64,000 bases of DNA, from the NCBI GenBank assembly GCA_021229015.1, contig CM037787.1, positions 40,914,629 through 40,978,628 of the forward strand, in the 5' to 3' direction. Both the position numbers and the translations under genes were made by a program. Of the stretch, positions 10,023-20,859 are shown in pieces; the first letter of the stretch is position 1; each line of letters starts with the position of its first letter. A model generated the notes under the pieces. The model saw nothing but the letters and a program-made list of their open reading frames with translations. It had not been told where the DNA came from and did not search any database. This DNA comes from Solen grandis. Lineage: Eukaryota > Mollusca > Bivalvia > Adapedonta > Solenidae.

Positions 10023-13000
10023 CTGAATAATTGGACAAGACATTTTAATCAATCATTATCATGTAAGCTATTTGTTTGTTAACCATGACTTATATGTAGA
10101 ACAAAGTTGACGTCGACAAAATTGTCATGAGAATAGCTCCATTTTTTTTTTCAAAATGTGGAGCTAAAAAACAAACATTTGCTCACCCCAGTCACTTTTT
10201 TCTTCAGGCTTGCAATCAGGTCCCTGCTATCTGTTGCTACGAACACATTCTTGTATCCTGCAATATGAAATTATAGAATAATTTGTTTAGTATCCAGTTA
10301 AAACGGACTCAAGTAAAAATGGACCCAAGGTGAAATGGTGCCAAAGTGGTCAAAATGGTCCCCACTGAGTGAGAAGATTGGTCGAAATGGACCTATTATG
10401 AATGTGTGAGCAATTAGATAATTTGGTTAAAGAAACATGTATAAGGCAAAGCGATACCTATTTAAGTGTGGCAAATTGCCTAAGAAGACAATCTGTATAA
10501 ATTGATCTCTTTCAAATGATAAATGTGAAACAATGACTCTCCGTCTATACAACTAATGATTTGTTTCAAGATTTTGAATTAATCTGTGTTATTTATTTGT
10601 GAAACAAATTTTATACATTGTGTGACTACTTACCTTACTTGTATATTTGTCAGAGCCTCTTTATATGTCATATTTGTTAAAACCTAATTTATCCTTTACT
10701 GTTACGGTAAAGTCCCTGTAATGGTTCCGCTATGTCTTGGACCACTTAACCTCTACCAAGATAACCAAGGTACCCTAATGAAACTTTAGGAAACCTTGGT
10801 TATCTCTGGGAAAGGCCATAAGGTCTGAAATGTAGCTGAATCATTTACAGGGACTTTACCTTAAATGTATTGAGAGAAATAACGGAATTTGAACATGTGA
10901 AAACAACAGTTTCTATTCATCTCTTCTAATTAATTACTTCATAAAGATAAATTTCCCTTTATTTTTTCACACTTTTACCTTTGATCAGGGTTCTCAACAC
11001 AAACGCTGACAAGTATACATTATAATGTAGTGGAAGTTTGTAGCAATAATCAATAATTAAACTCATTAAAACTGACAAATCATTTACCATTAAATTTCAA
11101 CAGTTTCATTAATTCATAAATTCATATTTACTTCAAAGGATTAAAATAATTATCCTTTAAAAATTATACAATGTATATTATAAGGGGCCGTTTTAAACAA
11201 ATGGCACTGTTTTGACCATATTGGCACTGTTTTGACTATTTTGAACAGGAATTGGGCCGTTTTGACTATTTCTTGGGACCGTTTTGACCAATTCGGCACC
11301 GTTTCAACTTGGGTCTGTTTTTGCTTGGGGTCTGTTTTGAATGGTAACCATTTGTTTGCTTCAGTTTATCATCTTTTGTCTGACTGGCAAATATGGTAAT
11401 TCATCATTACCTCATGAATATTCATGAACATATTTATCATGAATATTAATTTACTGAAATAAAACAGGAAATGAAACAATGTTGTTTTTTGTTTTTTTTG
11501 TAAAGCAGATTCTATAATCTGAGCTTCAAAAGTGTATGTGCAAACAAGAGACTTATCAAACAGCCTGATCGGGGTTTGCTCTGTTTTCAAAGGCATCAAA
11601 AAATGTTTATGGGAGATTAAAGGTTGAATTGCAGCAAATCTTTTTTCCATATAATTGTTAAATAGCAAATGGGACTGCACAAACTTAAGAGAACATACAG
11701 AGGGACAGATGGCTATGAATGGCCCCTTAGAATATAGACTTTGCAATTTCTGTGCTACATCCTCTATAGAGAATGAATTGCATTTTCAAGATGTGTTTTA
11801 TATGATGACAAATAGTTTATACAGTAAACTGACAGCCTTTAAGTAAAGAAAAACATGTATATTGATTATAATTTCGAAAAATTCAAGTATCTTGTGAGCG
11901 CAGTAAAGTAGAAATCATCTTTACAATGAAATGATCATTCACTTAGTATTAGATGACTGATTTATATATTTACTTATTATATGCCCTTTACATGTATATT
12001 CTTTATTAATGCTGTGTAGTATAACTTCAAATGTATTATACATGTTTTGATAGTTGGTGATTGAGGCATGCGGTGTTATTTAGGATATTTATTTATGTTC
12101 ATTTATGTATGAATGCAGATCTTATACTTATTACATAGGCAAAATCTGTAGTGAAACTATTCTAATTATTATTATGTACAATGACTTCTTCTAAAAGCAG
12201 GCTTTCAGTCATAACAAAAAGTAGGGATAAAAGTATGATTTTTTTTTGTAAAAAAAGAAGGGAAAATTAAGGATTTTCAGAGCCTAGAAGCAGGGAAAGT
12301 AGAAAAAGTAGGGCCTGCTTGAAAGTCTGAAAATGTAAAAAGTGTCCAGACTAGAGAGGGATTCCGGATTATAGACATTTACTATATATCCTGCCCTTAT
12401 CATGTTATACTTGCAATTCTTTAACTGCAGGGAAAAAAAATTTTAATTTTAATCAGTTTGACAAATGTACATATGTGAAAGCAGCTGTTACTTGAGAATA
12501 CAGGGGACATCTTGCTGTTATAAATCTGTATTCTGAATTTTATTCTCATCATTGATTTTCTAATATGCAGTGCCTACATCTGTACATATGTTGCTCAAAT
12601 CAAAATTAGATAAATGTACAGCTTGTATTCTAAAATCATATTAATAGTTAGGGATGGGCAATATATGCAATATGATTTCAAATATCGCAATATATTTGAT
12701 TTAGTAGCTGAATAATTTTAATTTCAAGTATTAAGTAGATCTAATAAATAGAAATAAAGAGCAAAAATGTTAAGACAACATTTAATTCATGCATAATTTT
12801 ATTCTGAAGTAAATTTCACAACTTCAGGAGAATAATTGCACAATGGTTATGCAGTATAAACTAGATGTGGGTGTTCCTCGGAACACTTGTGTCGCCTGCA
12901 TTTAAGCATGTTTGATGAAAGAATTGACTAGAAAATCGATCTTTTGACAAATTATTGATAAAGCATAATCTATTTTGTGAGGTACAAAAAAACACCAAAT

Positions 13001-13041
<41 letters not shown>

Positions 13042-13044
13042 TTT

Positions 13045-13075
<31 letters not shown>

Positions 13076-16000
13076 GGGGGGAATAAAATATTCAAACAGT
13101 GCAATATGTAATAATTTTCCCGAGTACTTTCGACTATACAGTCTTCATCAGAGGAGTGTCAGAATGACTATGAATTCAAAACATTAACTGTAAGAAAAAT
13201 TATGACGTCATTAAGCACTTATGACGTTAATTATATATATGTTGCAAGTTTGTAGTCATCATTATCATTATTGAGTTATCATTCTTGTGTACTGCACTCA
13301 GACCAATGAGATCTATCTACTATAAATGTTTAAGGCAACACTTCAAATACTTTACAAGTTATGCACCACACAAGAATTAAATCCAAAAAAATAAACAAAG
13401 GGAAATAACTCCAAAAATACAAGAGTTATCATTCTTGCACAATGCACTCCATGAGATCTTTCCACCTGTGAGGTTTCAAAGTAATACCAAATGCTCCAGA
13501 CAAAAATGAAGTCTGAGTATCAACAAAGGGCAATAACTCAGGAGAAAAGAAAGTGAGAGTTATCATTTATGTGAACTGCACTCCTCTTCAATGAGATCTA
13601 TCTATCTATAAAGTTTTAAGTCAGCACCTCAAATACTTTTTGAGTTATGCCCTGGACAAAAATTAAGACTGAAAATCAACAAAGGGCAATAACTCAGAAA
13701 ATATGAAAGTCAGAGTTATCATTCTTGTGCACTGCACTCCACCTCAATGTGATCTATCCATGTTTTGAGTTTCAAGGTGATACCTCAAATACTTTTTGAG
13801 TTATGGTCCGGACAAAAATAAAATCTCAGAATCAACAAAGGGTAATAACTCAGAAAATACGAAAGTCAGAGTTATCATTCTTGTGCACTGCACTCCACCT
13901 CAATGTGATCTATCCATGTTTTAAGTTTCAAGGTGATACCTCAAATACTTTTCGAGTTATGCTCCGGACAAGAAAGTGTGACGCCGACGACGACGACGAC
14001 ACCGACGACGACGCCGACGACGACGGACAAAGTGATCCCTATGTGTCTGCCATGCTATGCAGGCGACACAACAAGCTATCATGATTAAGTTGTAATGGTT
14101 ACTATAAGAACAAATGGAAACTTGAAGGCAAAACATCATTTGAAAACTTAAGGCAAAGAATTTTGAGTTGGTACCTTACACAAAAAGCTCAAAATATAAA
14201 AATACCTTAAAAAAATGTCCACATCTTTTATTTATGTTTTAACTTTAGACAATAAATCACAATATTAGGTTCAAATATCGCAATATATTGCAATATCATT
14301 TTTGCTGCTATAGCCCTATTAATAGTCTTGATTTTTTTCAGTAGCGGTTTTGTTAAATAAGGTGCATGTATAAAGTGTACAGATAAAAGTTGGAGAGAAA
14401 ATATAAATCAGAAATAGTAAAATAAACATCATGATAAAAAAAAATGACATTACTGATATACCAGTATTATAGAGAAGATGGAAAGGTTTTAGATTACAGT
14501 TGATTATAAATGTATTCTGTAACTGGGGAATCCTCAATTGACTACATGAATGCACTCAATGTAAACTTTTCTGTTTAAAAGTCTATATCTTTCTTTACTG
14601 TCTTCAAACTATATCACATATAAAAGTTTGATAAAGATTGCTTTAATAAATGTGGATATTAAGAGTTTTAATGAACAACTGTGAATAAGGAATAACAGAA
14701 AAATGAAGGGCCGGACACACAAACTGATAGACGACAGATATCCATCAAATCTCACAGCTTATAAAAATCAATTCTACTCAAATGAGCAAATATCTCATAA
14801 ACAAATGTATGCAGATCCTTTAGGGCCTGCAGGAAGCCAAAAAAAAATCTTCAAACCAATCTCATTTCTTTCACCACATATGAATAAAAAGCCAACTAAG
14901 AACATCAGATCGAAACCTACCTGTATATTTCAGGATTTGCTGAAGGTCCCTGACTATGGTTTTCTCCGACTGGTAGCACATTTCCCGGGTTGGTTTCCCA
15001 TGCTCCATCCTGTAACCCAGACACTGAGCCGCCCCAAACATCAGTGGGCTCTGGTCCAGATGGTTGCATGCACCCTCCTGTTGGGACAGGGAGGAAGGCT
15101 TAAACATTTACCTCATGAATATTCATGTATATATTTGTTTTCATGAATATTAATGATTGATCTTTAAACGGTTTATGAAAACATGGAATTTTTCCAATAG
15201 AAGCTGTCAGATCTGAGTCTGCTCTGTTTGCCTATTGTGTAAAAAATAAGTCCATGATTAAGAAGTATAACAGTTTAACCCTTTCCCTCATATAGACTCA
15301 TTTTAACCCTTTCCCTCATATAGACTCATTTTAACCCTTTCCCTCATATAGACTCATTTTAACCCTTTCCCTCATATAGACTCATTTTAACCCTTTCACT
15401 CATATAGACTCATTTTAACCCTTTCACTCATATAGACTCATTTTGACGCACTCAATAGGTACCACATAAAGCCTGATCTGCAGAACACCACAGTTAAACC
15501 TTATCAAATGTAATTACAAAATCCTCATTTCCAGACCAATGAGGAGCAGCGAACAGCATAAAACCTGATCAGCCTGCAAGTTACTAGCAGGCTGAGCTGG
15601 TTTTATGTTGTTCGCATAGGTCTTTTCATGGTTTCCTCTATGAGGGAAAGGGTTAAACATCTGCAGCAAACTCAAGTTACAACATCTCAAATAAAATATT
15701 TTTAAATGATATTATTAGACAGTAAGTAAGACTTCAACAAAACAAATGCACATGAACCTTTGCTTTTAATTAATTCCTTTCTTCATTGACTGTAGATAAA
15801 CTCTTGTGACACATACATGGTAATTTTGGCAGTAGGTTGATTGTTAATTTTTTTTGTTAATCATTTAATGTACATTAAACATTTTTGCATTGACTATTTT
15901 TGGGAATTTTTGTAATTAACCTATTTTATTCTACATATTTTATTAACCATTTTTGTGTAGCAATTAAATATTAACCAGTCTGCATTTACTGTTTTGTATA

Positions 16001-19000
16001 AACCATTTGCAAATTTGTAAAATGCTCATACCCTTCAATCTTGCATTCTAAACTATGCATTCAATACTGTGAAGTTATTAATTTTCATGGGACACATATT
16101 TTCATTGATTTCGTGGAGAATGTTATCCACAAATTTTAATAGGGATGAAATCCGTTTTTTTCATAAATATTGCATCCTCTAAAACATGCAGCCACAAATA
16201 TGGGTACACACAAATTAATTTTGAGAACATAATCAACGAAATTTTATGTCAACGAAAATTAATGATTTTACAGTAACCAGTCCAAATGAAACACCTTCAA
16301 AAAACACTCACAAAATCGGATCCCAGACGCAGGTGAATTCCCACAAATTTTTCCCCACCAAAATTCTCCTTTATAAATTTGTCCCTCATCTCCTCGTAAT
16401 TGTCCGACCATTTTAAATACTTATGAAGCCCCACATGTTGTGCTTGAACTGGAAACTGCGCCGGTGCTCCAGTAAAAGCCAGAACCGGATGATATTCTGG
16501 ATTATACCTGGAAAAACAAAATCAGAATTTTTAACAAAGTCTTTTAAAGGTTGGTATTGAAGCAGAATAAAATTAAGGATTTTTTTTCCTAAAACAGAAT
16601 ATAATGTTTCAATCAGTGTTTTTACATTTTAGTTTCAACTTATTTATTTTACACTGATTGGGAAACAAGTTCTTATAACTTATACTAATCCCTTTCAACG
16701 GTTCCTGGGTTGGACCAGTATTGAGTACTTTGCACCTGGGATAGTCAAGAAAGTCCTTGCCCTCTATGGGTTCAAACCCACAAACTGCGGATCAGCAGTC
16801 GGGCATGTTACCACTGGACTACAGCACCATTCACATTTTGAGGAAGTCACAATGCATCCTGATTGAAAACTTTCTAGTGTTCACCTCAATACCACAGCGG
16901 TTCATACTGAGTAAAAATTTGTAAATATTTAATTAGATTTTCCTTTGATTGCCACGGCAAACATATTGAATGTGTTCATTGCGTACATAGCTGTTTGAAA
17001 GGAACTAAAATTATCACAAAAGGAGATTTATACTCGATATTACAGCTTGTCTTCATGTGATGCGAGTGTAGGATGGGATGTAACATGACAAGTTTTGACA
17101 AGCCCTATTCTTCAGGGAAGCTGGGGTATAGCGTTTAACCCTTTCCTTCATATAGACTCATTTTGACGCACTCAATAGGTACCACATAAAGCCTGATCTG
17201 CAGAAAACCACAGTTAAACCTTATCAAATTTAATTACAAAATCCTAATTTCCAGACCACCGAGGAGCAGCGAACAGCATAAAACCTGATCAGCCTGCGAG
17301 TTACTCGCAGGCTGATCTGGTTTTATGTTGTTCGCATAGGTCTTTTCATGGTTTTCTCTATGAGGGAAAGGGTTAAACTAAGCTAGTAATGGAAAGTGTT
17401 AATGAAATAATAGAATGCAGTTTAGGATCTACACTGTACTTTACATGCATTTCTCTAAAGTAAGCTCTGATTATCATTCTCTCCCTTTTACACTCTGTGG
17501 CAACCTACTTTTCTTTCCATCGTTTAACTTCATGCAGATTCTGTGGTTCGTGATACAGAGGCTGGTAAAACTCGGACTTGTCAAACTCGATGTCAAATGT
17601 GTCCCAGAATGGACCGAACGGATTCCCTTCCTTAGCGTTACAGTCGTTTTCTTTCGACCCAAACGTCCGCGCTTGGTAACAGTATACTGTAAGAAAAAAG
17701 TGTAAACTGTAGGAAACTGTAGTAAACTGTAGTAGTAAACTGTAGTAAACTGTAGGAAAAAAGTGAAGAAATCCTTAGTGAAATATCTAGGACAAGATTC
17801 CTTGCTTATCAATCTATTGATATTTTGACCAAAGAGGCAGCAGACAGTTCCTGACAGGCAGAAATCTGACTGACCTGGACAGACTGATATCTGAAGAAAA
17901 AAAATGGTCAAATTATGTCCATTTTTTTTTTATATATCATATCCCTCATTTTGGGTGAATTTTGTCCCTTCTTTATTTTGGACTGTACATTAGTTATTTA
18001 TAAGGGTGTTTGCTGAAAATATACTGACTGAATATCGAACAGTGCAGACCATGATCAGATTACATGGATGTGCAGGCTGATCTTGGTCTGCAGTGGTTGA
18101 AAAGGCTGTCACATGGGTCTACAGTATTATAAAGGTTAAAGACATAAACAAAAGTAAATATTTTTGGTCCATTGATGGACCACATTATATCAGTTATCTC
18201 ATTACAGCAATGCATATTTATCCGAAATCTCTCTTACCTGTTCTCTCCCCCTCAGGCCAGACGCTGGGGGCCAGTTCCTTCATGAAATACTCCATGGTAA
18301 CGACCCGGTGATATTTCAACAGTGGGTCGACCTTGAAATATGTGTCAAACGGAACTTGAACCTGCAATCAAATATATCATGCAAACTGAGTTATCACTGA
18401 ATTGACTAGTTAATATAACACCGTTGACAAAAATACATGGCCTTCAATCAACACGGGCATTTTTTCCTGCTTTATCAGGGGCCATTCATAGGTGCCTTCC
18501 TCTCTGAAAAATTCTTTAAAATCATGCAGTTCTCCCCAAATTTGTAACTCCCAGGATTTTTCTTTCCTGAATGAAAAAAAGGCAATATTTTCCCCAAAAT
18601 ATGATATGAAGGCCCCTTCCCCAACATCTGAAAAAAACAAACCTGTCAACAATATTGAATTTTCTATTAGATGGAATGAGATAGGCTGTGACAGGGTGAA
18701 GCCTTTTGATTCCATAAAAGAAACTATTGGTACACTCTTTTCCTGCTCATTGGCATTCACATAATATGCATCCATTTTATTGGCTGATTAAAAAAATGTG
18801 TAACATTGTGAATATTAATTGAAGACAGAGTATATTATAGAATGCTGTAAGTAATAAGTGCATAATACCATTTAAAAACTCCCTCCACCCCAACCATTTT
18901 GTCAAAAAAATATCAGGCAACCATCCAGATTTCTACCTAATATAAACCGGTCCCAGTGGCCGAGTGGTTAGAGCACCCTCCTCAGATACAGAAGGTTGTG

Positions 19001-20218
19001 GGTTCGATACCAAGCTGTGACAAAGTCGTAAAAATTGGTTCAAGTAAAGCTCCCTTGCTTGGAGCTCAGCATAAAAGGGTAGTTGCAGGACTAGTTGGGC
19101 CAGTGTCAGGATAATGTGACAGGGTGTGGTATCATGCTGCATGTCTACAGTGTGATACTGCAGTGTGGCAGCACTATATCAGACTCAAAATGACTAAAAT
19201 ACGGTCAGTGGGACACTAAACCCAATAACACAAACATTACATAAAAGCATCCAATCTTTGTCATAACAAAAAAGACTTAATCTTATATGTTTGAGAAGAT
19301 AATCCAGCCATCATTAAATTGTGATCATGTTCATCAAATGATTGTGGGAATATGGTAAATGCAAGCTTTATAGACTTAGAGCAAGAGAGCCTCTAATTCC
19401 AAGTCAATGGGTGCTTGCATTTGCACTAAAGTCTTTTTAAGCATTTGAAGGAAAATGATTGTAATTAATTGATGGATAGATTACCTTAAGCTGTACTTTG
19501 CAGTATTTGACCTGTCACAAATAAAAATCATTACGCTTTTAACTTAAAGCAAGATTTTTAGCAAATGAAACCAGAAATTACCAGGTACTTTTGGTAGGGC
19601 CATTTGACTTTTTCCTGTATGAATACTTACCGACTTTGGGGCAGGCCAGTGATACTCGACCCAGGGAGGCAGGACCAGGGTTCGATCCAATGCCTTTGCA
19701 AATGCCAGGGAACCCAGGAAATGGTCGGCCTGGTTACCAAACCGTCCTGAAATGTTGACATGTAAGCTGTTACTTTATCTGAAAACAATTGCTGATGGAA
19801 TGACTAGAGAGTATTGATCCAGGACTCATAGCTATGTTGGGATTACATGATATGGTTGGAAAAATACAGATGTGAAATCTACTGGTGAACTGAGTTATAG
19901 TAATCTTGGCTGTCATCATCAGCAAGTATAACTATGTTTTTATCATAGTTGTTCATAATTAAATTTTTAAGCTGGTTTGATCATCATCACCATCATCATC
20001 ATCATCATCATCACAGTCATCAGCATCATTTTTATTGTCAATGAAATAGCAGTATTCATCATCATCATCATCATCATCATCACCTTGCTGTGATAAAACA
20101 TACCCATACAAGGACAGTAGACAATGTAGCCTTTTGGGTCAACATCAGTTAGCCCAACACCTGCTGTCACCATGGCAACCAAACTGAGCAAAACCACAGC
20201 TAGCATCATCACTTTCAT
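9858..20218 (-). CDS. POFUT1: GDP-fucose protein O-fucosyltransferase 1 (eight coding exons)
   Basis: An ER-resident enzyme that adds O-fucose to Ser/Thr in EGF repeats of Notch and similar proteins. Coding exons on the minus strand: 20104-20218, 19631-19746, 18238-18361, 17509-17686, 16312-16507, 14921-15077, 10187-10257, 9858-10022; all junctions have GT/AG and matching phases. Total 1122 nt, 373 residues (human about 388). Residues 1-19 form a signal peptide. [20 protein letters not shown] (31-50) is the family N-terminal signature, NPFGPFWD (140-147) the middle one, and GIHLRLGSD (234-242) holds the His and Arg that bind GDP-fucose. VFVATDS and [19 protein letters not shown] follow, and the last codons spell HDEL, an ER-retention signal. 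Anomaly: in the last exon the conserved middle is in a different frame from both its ends (see findings), so the exon as written would terminate early. Confidence 0.95.
10187..10257 (-). CDS. POFUT1: POFUT1 coding exon 7
   Basis: 71 bp, acceptor ATATTGCAG, donor GTGAGC. It encodes [20 protein letters not shown] and VTG, matching the family VYVATDS strand. The intron before it is about 4.7 kb and full of repeats. Confidence 0.9.
10702..10864. mobile_element. TTAA-type palindromic MITE, family 2
   Basis: GGTAAAGTCCCTGTAATGGT at the left is mirrored by TCATTTACAGGGACTTTACC at the right. The interior ATAACCAAGGTACC is mirrored by GGAAACCTTGGTTAT. The right flank is TTAA; the left is TTAC. It lies within the POFUT1 intron between exons 6 and 7. 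Confidence 0.85.
12887..14071. repeat. Foldback element with ~158-bp internal units and nested insertion
   Basis: Perfect 14-bp inverted ends: TTGTGTCGCCTGCA at 12887-12900 and TGCAGGCGACACAA at 14058-14071. Inside, CAACAAAGGGCAATAACTCA recurs near 13519, 13677 and 13836 (about 158 bp), each followed by GAGTTATCATT..TGTG.ACTGCACTCC. The right part has a (GAC)n tract at 13981-14030. The interior at about 12990-13260 is interrupted by simple repeats and a hammerhead-like motif. The open frame at 13803 is a by-product. Confidence 0.75.
13001..13081. repeat. Compound simple repeat (CA)n (TA)n T14 G27
   Basis: Dinucleotide CA, then TA, then a T run, then 27 consecutive G up to 13081. Such runs are often miscounted in assemblies. 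It lies inside the foldback element. Confidence 0.95.
14921..15077 (-). CDS. POFUT1: POFUT1 coding exon 6
   Basis: 157 bp, acceptor CCCAACAG, donor GTAGGT. It encodes [20 protein letters not shown] and a helix to LKYT. Cysteines at AC, QC and MC match the family's conserved disulphide pattern. Phase 0 in, 1 out. Confidence 0.92.
15275..15656 (-). mobile_element. TTAA MITE family 1 with 6x 28-bp terminal expansion
   Basis: Same element as 5903-6144 in the opposite orientation, but the terminal unit TTTTAACCCTTTCCCTCATA plus TAGACTCA is repeated six times at an exact 28-bp step (15273, 15301, 15329, 15357, 15385, 15413) before the body continues. The last two units share a C to A change (TTTCACTC). 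Right end TATGAGGGAAAGGGTTAA. Located in POFUT1 intron 5. Confidence 0.93.
16065..16275. mobile_element. MITE family 4, second copy
   Basis: TACTGTGAAGTTATTAATTT at the left and AAAATTAATGATTTTACAGTA at the right are inverted ends. The interior TTTCATTGATTTCGTGGAGA is shared with 9077-9272. Located in POFUT1 intron 5. Confidence 0.85.
16312..16507 (-). CDS. POFUT1: POFUT1 coding exon 5 (GDP-fucose binding)
   Basis: 196 bp, acceptor TTTTCCAG, donor GTGAGT. It encodes [20 protein letters not shown] and ends with [10 protein letters not shown], the nucleotide-sugar motif with its His and Arg present. Confidence 0.94.
16640..16830 (-). mobile_element. tRNA-derived SINE-3
   Basis: Read on the minus strand, a tRNA-like head with TCCAGTGGTAACATGCCCGA and GGGTTTGAACCC (B-box-like) precedes a body with TGGTCCAACCCAGGAACCGT and CTTGTTTCCCAATCAG. 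Same family as 37655, 52108 and 57795. In POFUT1 intron 4. Confidence 0.75.
17135..17376 (-). mobile_element. TTAA MITE family 1, complete copy (242 bp)
   Basis: TTAACCCTTTCCTTCATA to TATGAGGGAAAGGGTTAA with the GATCAGCCTGCGAGT palindrome at the centre. Same length as the 5903 copy, opposite orientation. In POFUT1 intron 4. Confidence 0.93.
17509..17686 (-). CDS. POFUT1: POFUT1 coding exon 4
   Basis: 178 bp, acceptor CTTACAG, donor GTAGGT. It encodes YCYQAR, then [20 protein letters not shown] and the substrate-side helices ending HEVKRWKE. Confidence 0.93.
18238..18361 (-). CDS. POFUT1: POFUT1 coding exon 3
   Basis: 124 bp, acceptor ATTGCAG, donor GTAAGA. It encodes [20 protein letters not shown] to SVWPEGERT, matching the family's 'EDFMEKLAP.HWP' region. 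Confidence 0.92.
18946..19235 (+). mobile_element. tRNA-derived SINE-1
   Basis: The A-box-like GTGGCCGAGTGGTTAGAGCA and B-box-like GGGTTCGATACC are about 30 bp apart, followed by a body with GGAGCTCAGCATAAAAGGG, TCAGGATAATGTGACAGGG and the tail AGTGGGACACTAAACCCAAT. In POFUT1 intron 2, antisense to the gene. Confidence 0.85.
19293..19489 (+). mobile_element. TTAA-type MITE, family 3
   Basis: GATAATCCAGCCATCATTAA at the left and GATGGATAGATTACCTTAA at the right are inverted ends. TTAA is intact only on the right. The core GTAAATGCAAGC matches 8646-8838. Confidence 0.75.
19631..19746 (-). CDS. POFUT1: POFUT1 coding exon 2
   Basis: 116 bp, acceptor ACATTTCAG, donor GTAAGT. It encodes [20 protein letters not shown] and the PPWVEY motif typical of POFUT1. 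Confidence 0.93.
19980..20083. repeat. (ATC)n microsatellite tracts
   Basis: Two CATCAT runs at about 19981-20014 and 20056-20083, just downstream of POFUT1 coding exon 1. They make the poly-Met tail seen if the exon is read through the donor. Confidence 0.9.
20104..20218 (-). CDS. POFUT1: POFUT1 coding exon 1 (signal peptide)
   Basis: 115 bp from ATG 20218-20216 to donor GTATGT. It encodes [20 protein letters not shown] (signal peptide) and then [12 protein letters not shown]. The start is the only ATG giving a signal peptide. The exon is preceded by GTTGCAG at 20240-20234, implying a 5' UTR intron and a further noncoding exon that I could not locate. Confidence 0.9.
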
Positions 20219-20221
20219 TGT

Positions 20222-20233
20222 CTATGCTTCCAT
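20222..20233 (-). promoter_or_regulatory. Minimal uORF in POFUT1 leader
   Basis: On the minus strand, right after the GTTGCAG acceptor, the leader reads ATG GAA GCA TAG ACA and then the POFUT1 ATG. This is a three-codon upstream ORF, in frame with the gene but closed by TAG, ending 3 nt before the start codon. It is real only if the inferred splice site is used. Confidence 0.5.
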
Positions 20234-20236
20234 CTG

Positions 20237-20780
20237 CAACAAAATTAGAGATTGGAAAGCATTTTTTTAGCGTCTCTGTTAAATTTGACAATGCATCCTG
20301 AGATTTTCAAATACATGCATGTACAAATAAACCAAAATCAAATATCAATGTCATGAAAAATTGATTTTTAAAAACAATCTCAGATAATAAATCTGGGTTG
20401 ATATATACTATTCATTCACTTACACGGTACTGAATCAATATTCTACATACCAATAAACAGACACAAATCCTTTTAATAAAAAGCCTGGCACAAGGTAAAG
20501 ATGTGACATATGTTATCTCTAGATATACAGTTCTTGATTTACATATAAAGGCTTATATTCTGGCCTCAATTTAAGCCTTCTTTCAAGTTATCCTTGTGTG
20601 CTGTGTCACAGCAAATTTCATTAAAACTTTTGAATAGAAGACATTTTATTATCCCTTTATCGTACTAAGTAATCTACTCTCAGTACAAAGAAATAATATG
20701 ATACAGGTTGACATCAACAAATTCTGAGTTTCCTGTCTAAAAAGAAACATGTTCATGTCACAGGGTGAGAAAAATATGCA
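20237..20780. other. POFUT1 5' UTR intron or upstream region, nothing recognised
   Basis: AT-rich sequence without recognisable exons or repeats. The noncoding first exon and promoter of POFUT1 should lie further along the plus coordinates but could not be identified. Confidence 0.4.
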
Positions 20781-20852
20781 GCCTGACCAGGACTTGAACC
20801 CAAGGCCTTTTGCTTACAGGGCAAATGCTCTACCAACTGAGCTACCCGGGCC
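20781..20852 (-). tRNA. tRNA-like sequence (Thr-TGT form), probably pseudo or SINE head
   Basis: On the minus strand GGCCCGG / GT / AGCTCAGTTGGTAGAGC / A / TTTGC-CCTGTAA-GCAAA / AGGCC / TTGGGTTCAAGTCCTGG / TCAGGCT folds as a cloverleaf of 72 nt. The D arm, anticodon stem and GTTCAAGTCC B-box are good. Against function: position 33 is C instead of T, the acceptor stem has one mismatch and wobbles, and the T stem is weak. No SINE body was recognised after it. Confidence 0.45.
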
Positions 20853-20859
20853 ACTTACA

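Noticed and set aside
13055..13081. G27 run as a possible G-quadruplex or telomere-like element
   Set aside because: A pure homopolymer next to T and dinucleotide runs; length is unreliable and there is no telomere motif.
13803..14084. 93-aa open frame ending in an Asp-rich run
   Set aside because: It is inside a foldback repeat; the Asp run is the (GAC)n tract. No splice or conservation support.
14703..15146. 147-aa plus-strand open frame
   Set aside because: It is the antisense shadow of POFUT1 exon 6 (14921-15077).
17474..17911. 145-aa minus-strand open frame
   Set aside because: It runs through POFUT1 exon 4 in another frame and a TACTGTAG-type repeat; the spliced frame is the conserved one.
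18410..18775. 121-aa open frame on the minus strand inside POFUT1 intron 2
   Set aside because: It lies between good exons 2 and 3, shows no domain or family similarity I recognise and has an AT-biased composition; probably part of a repeat or a chance frame.
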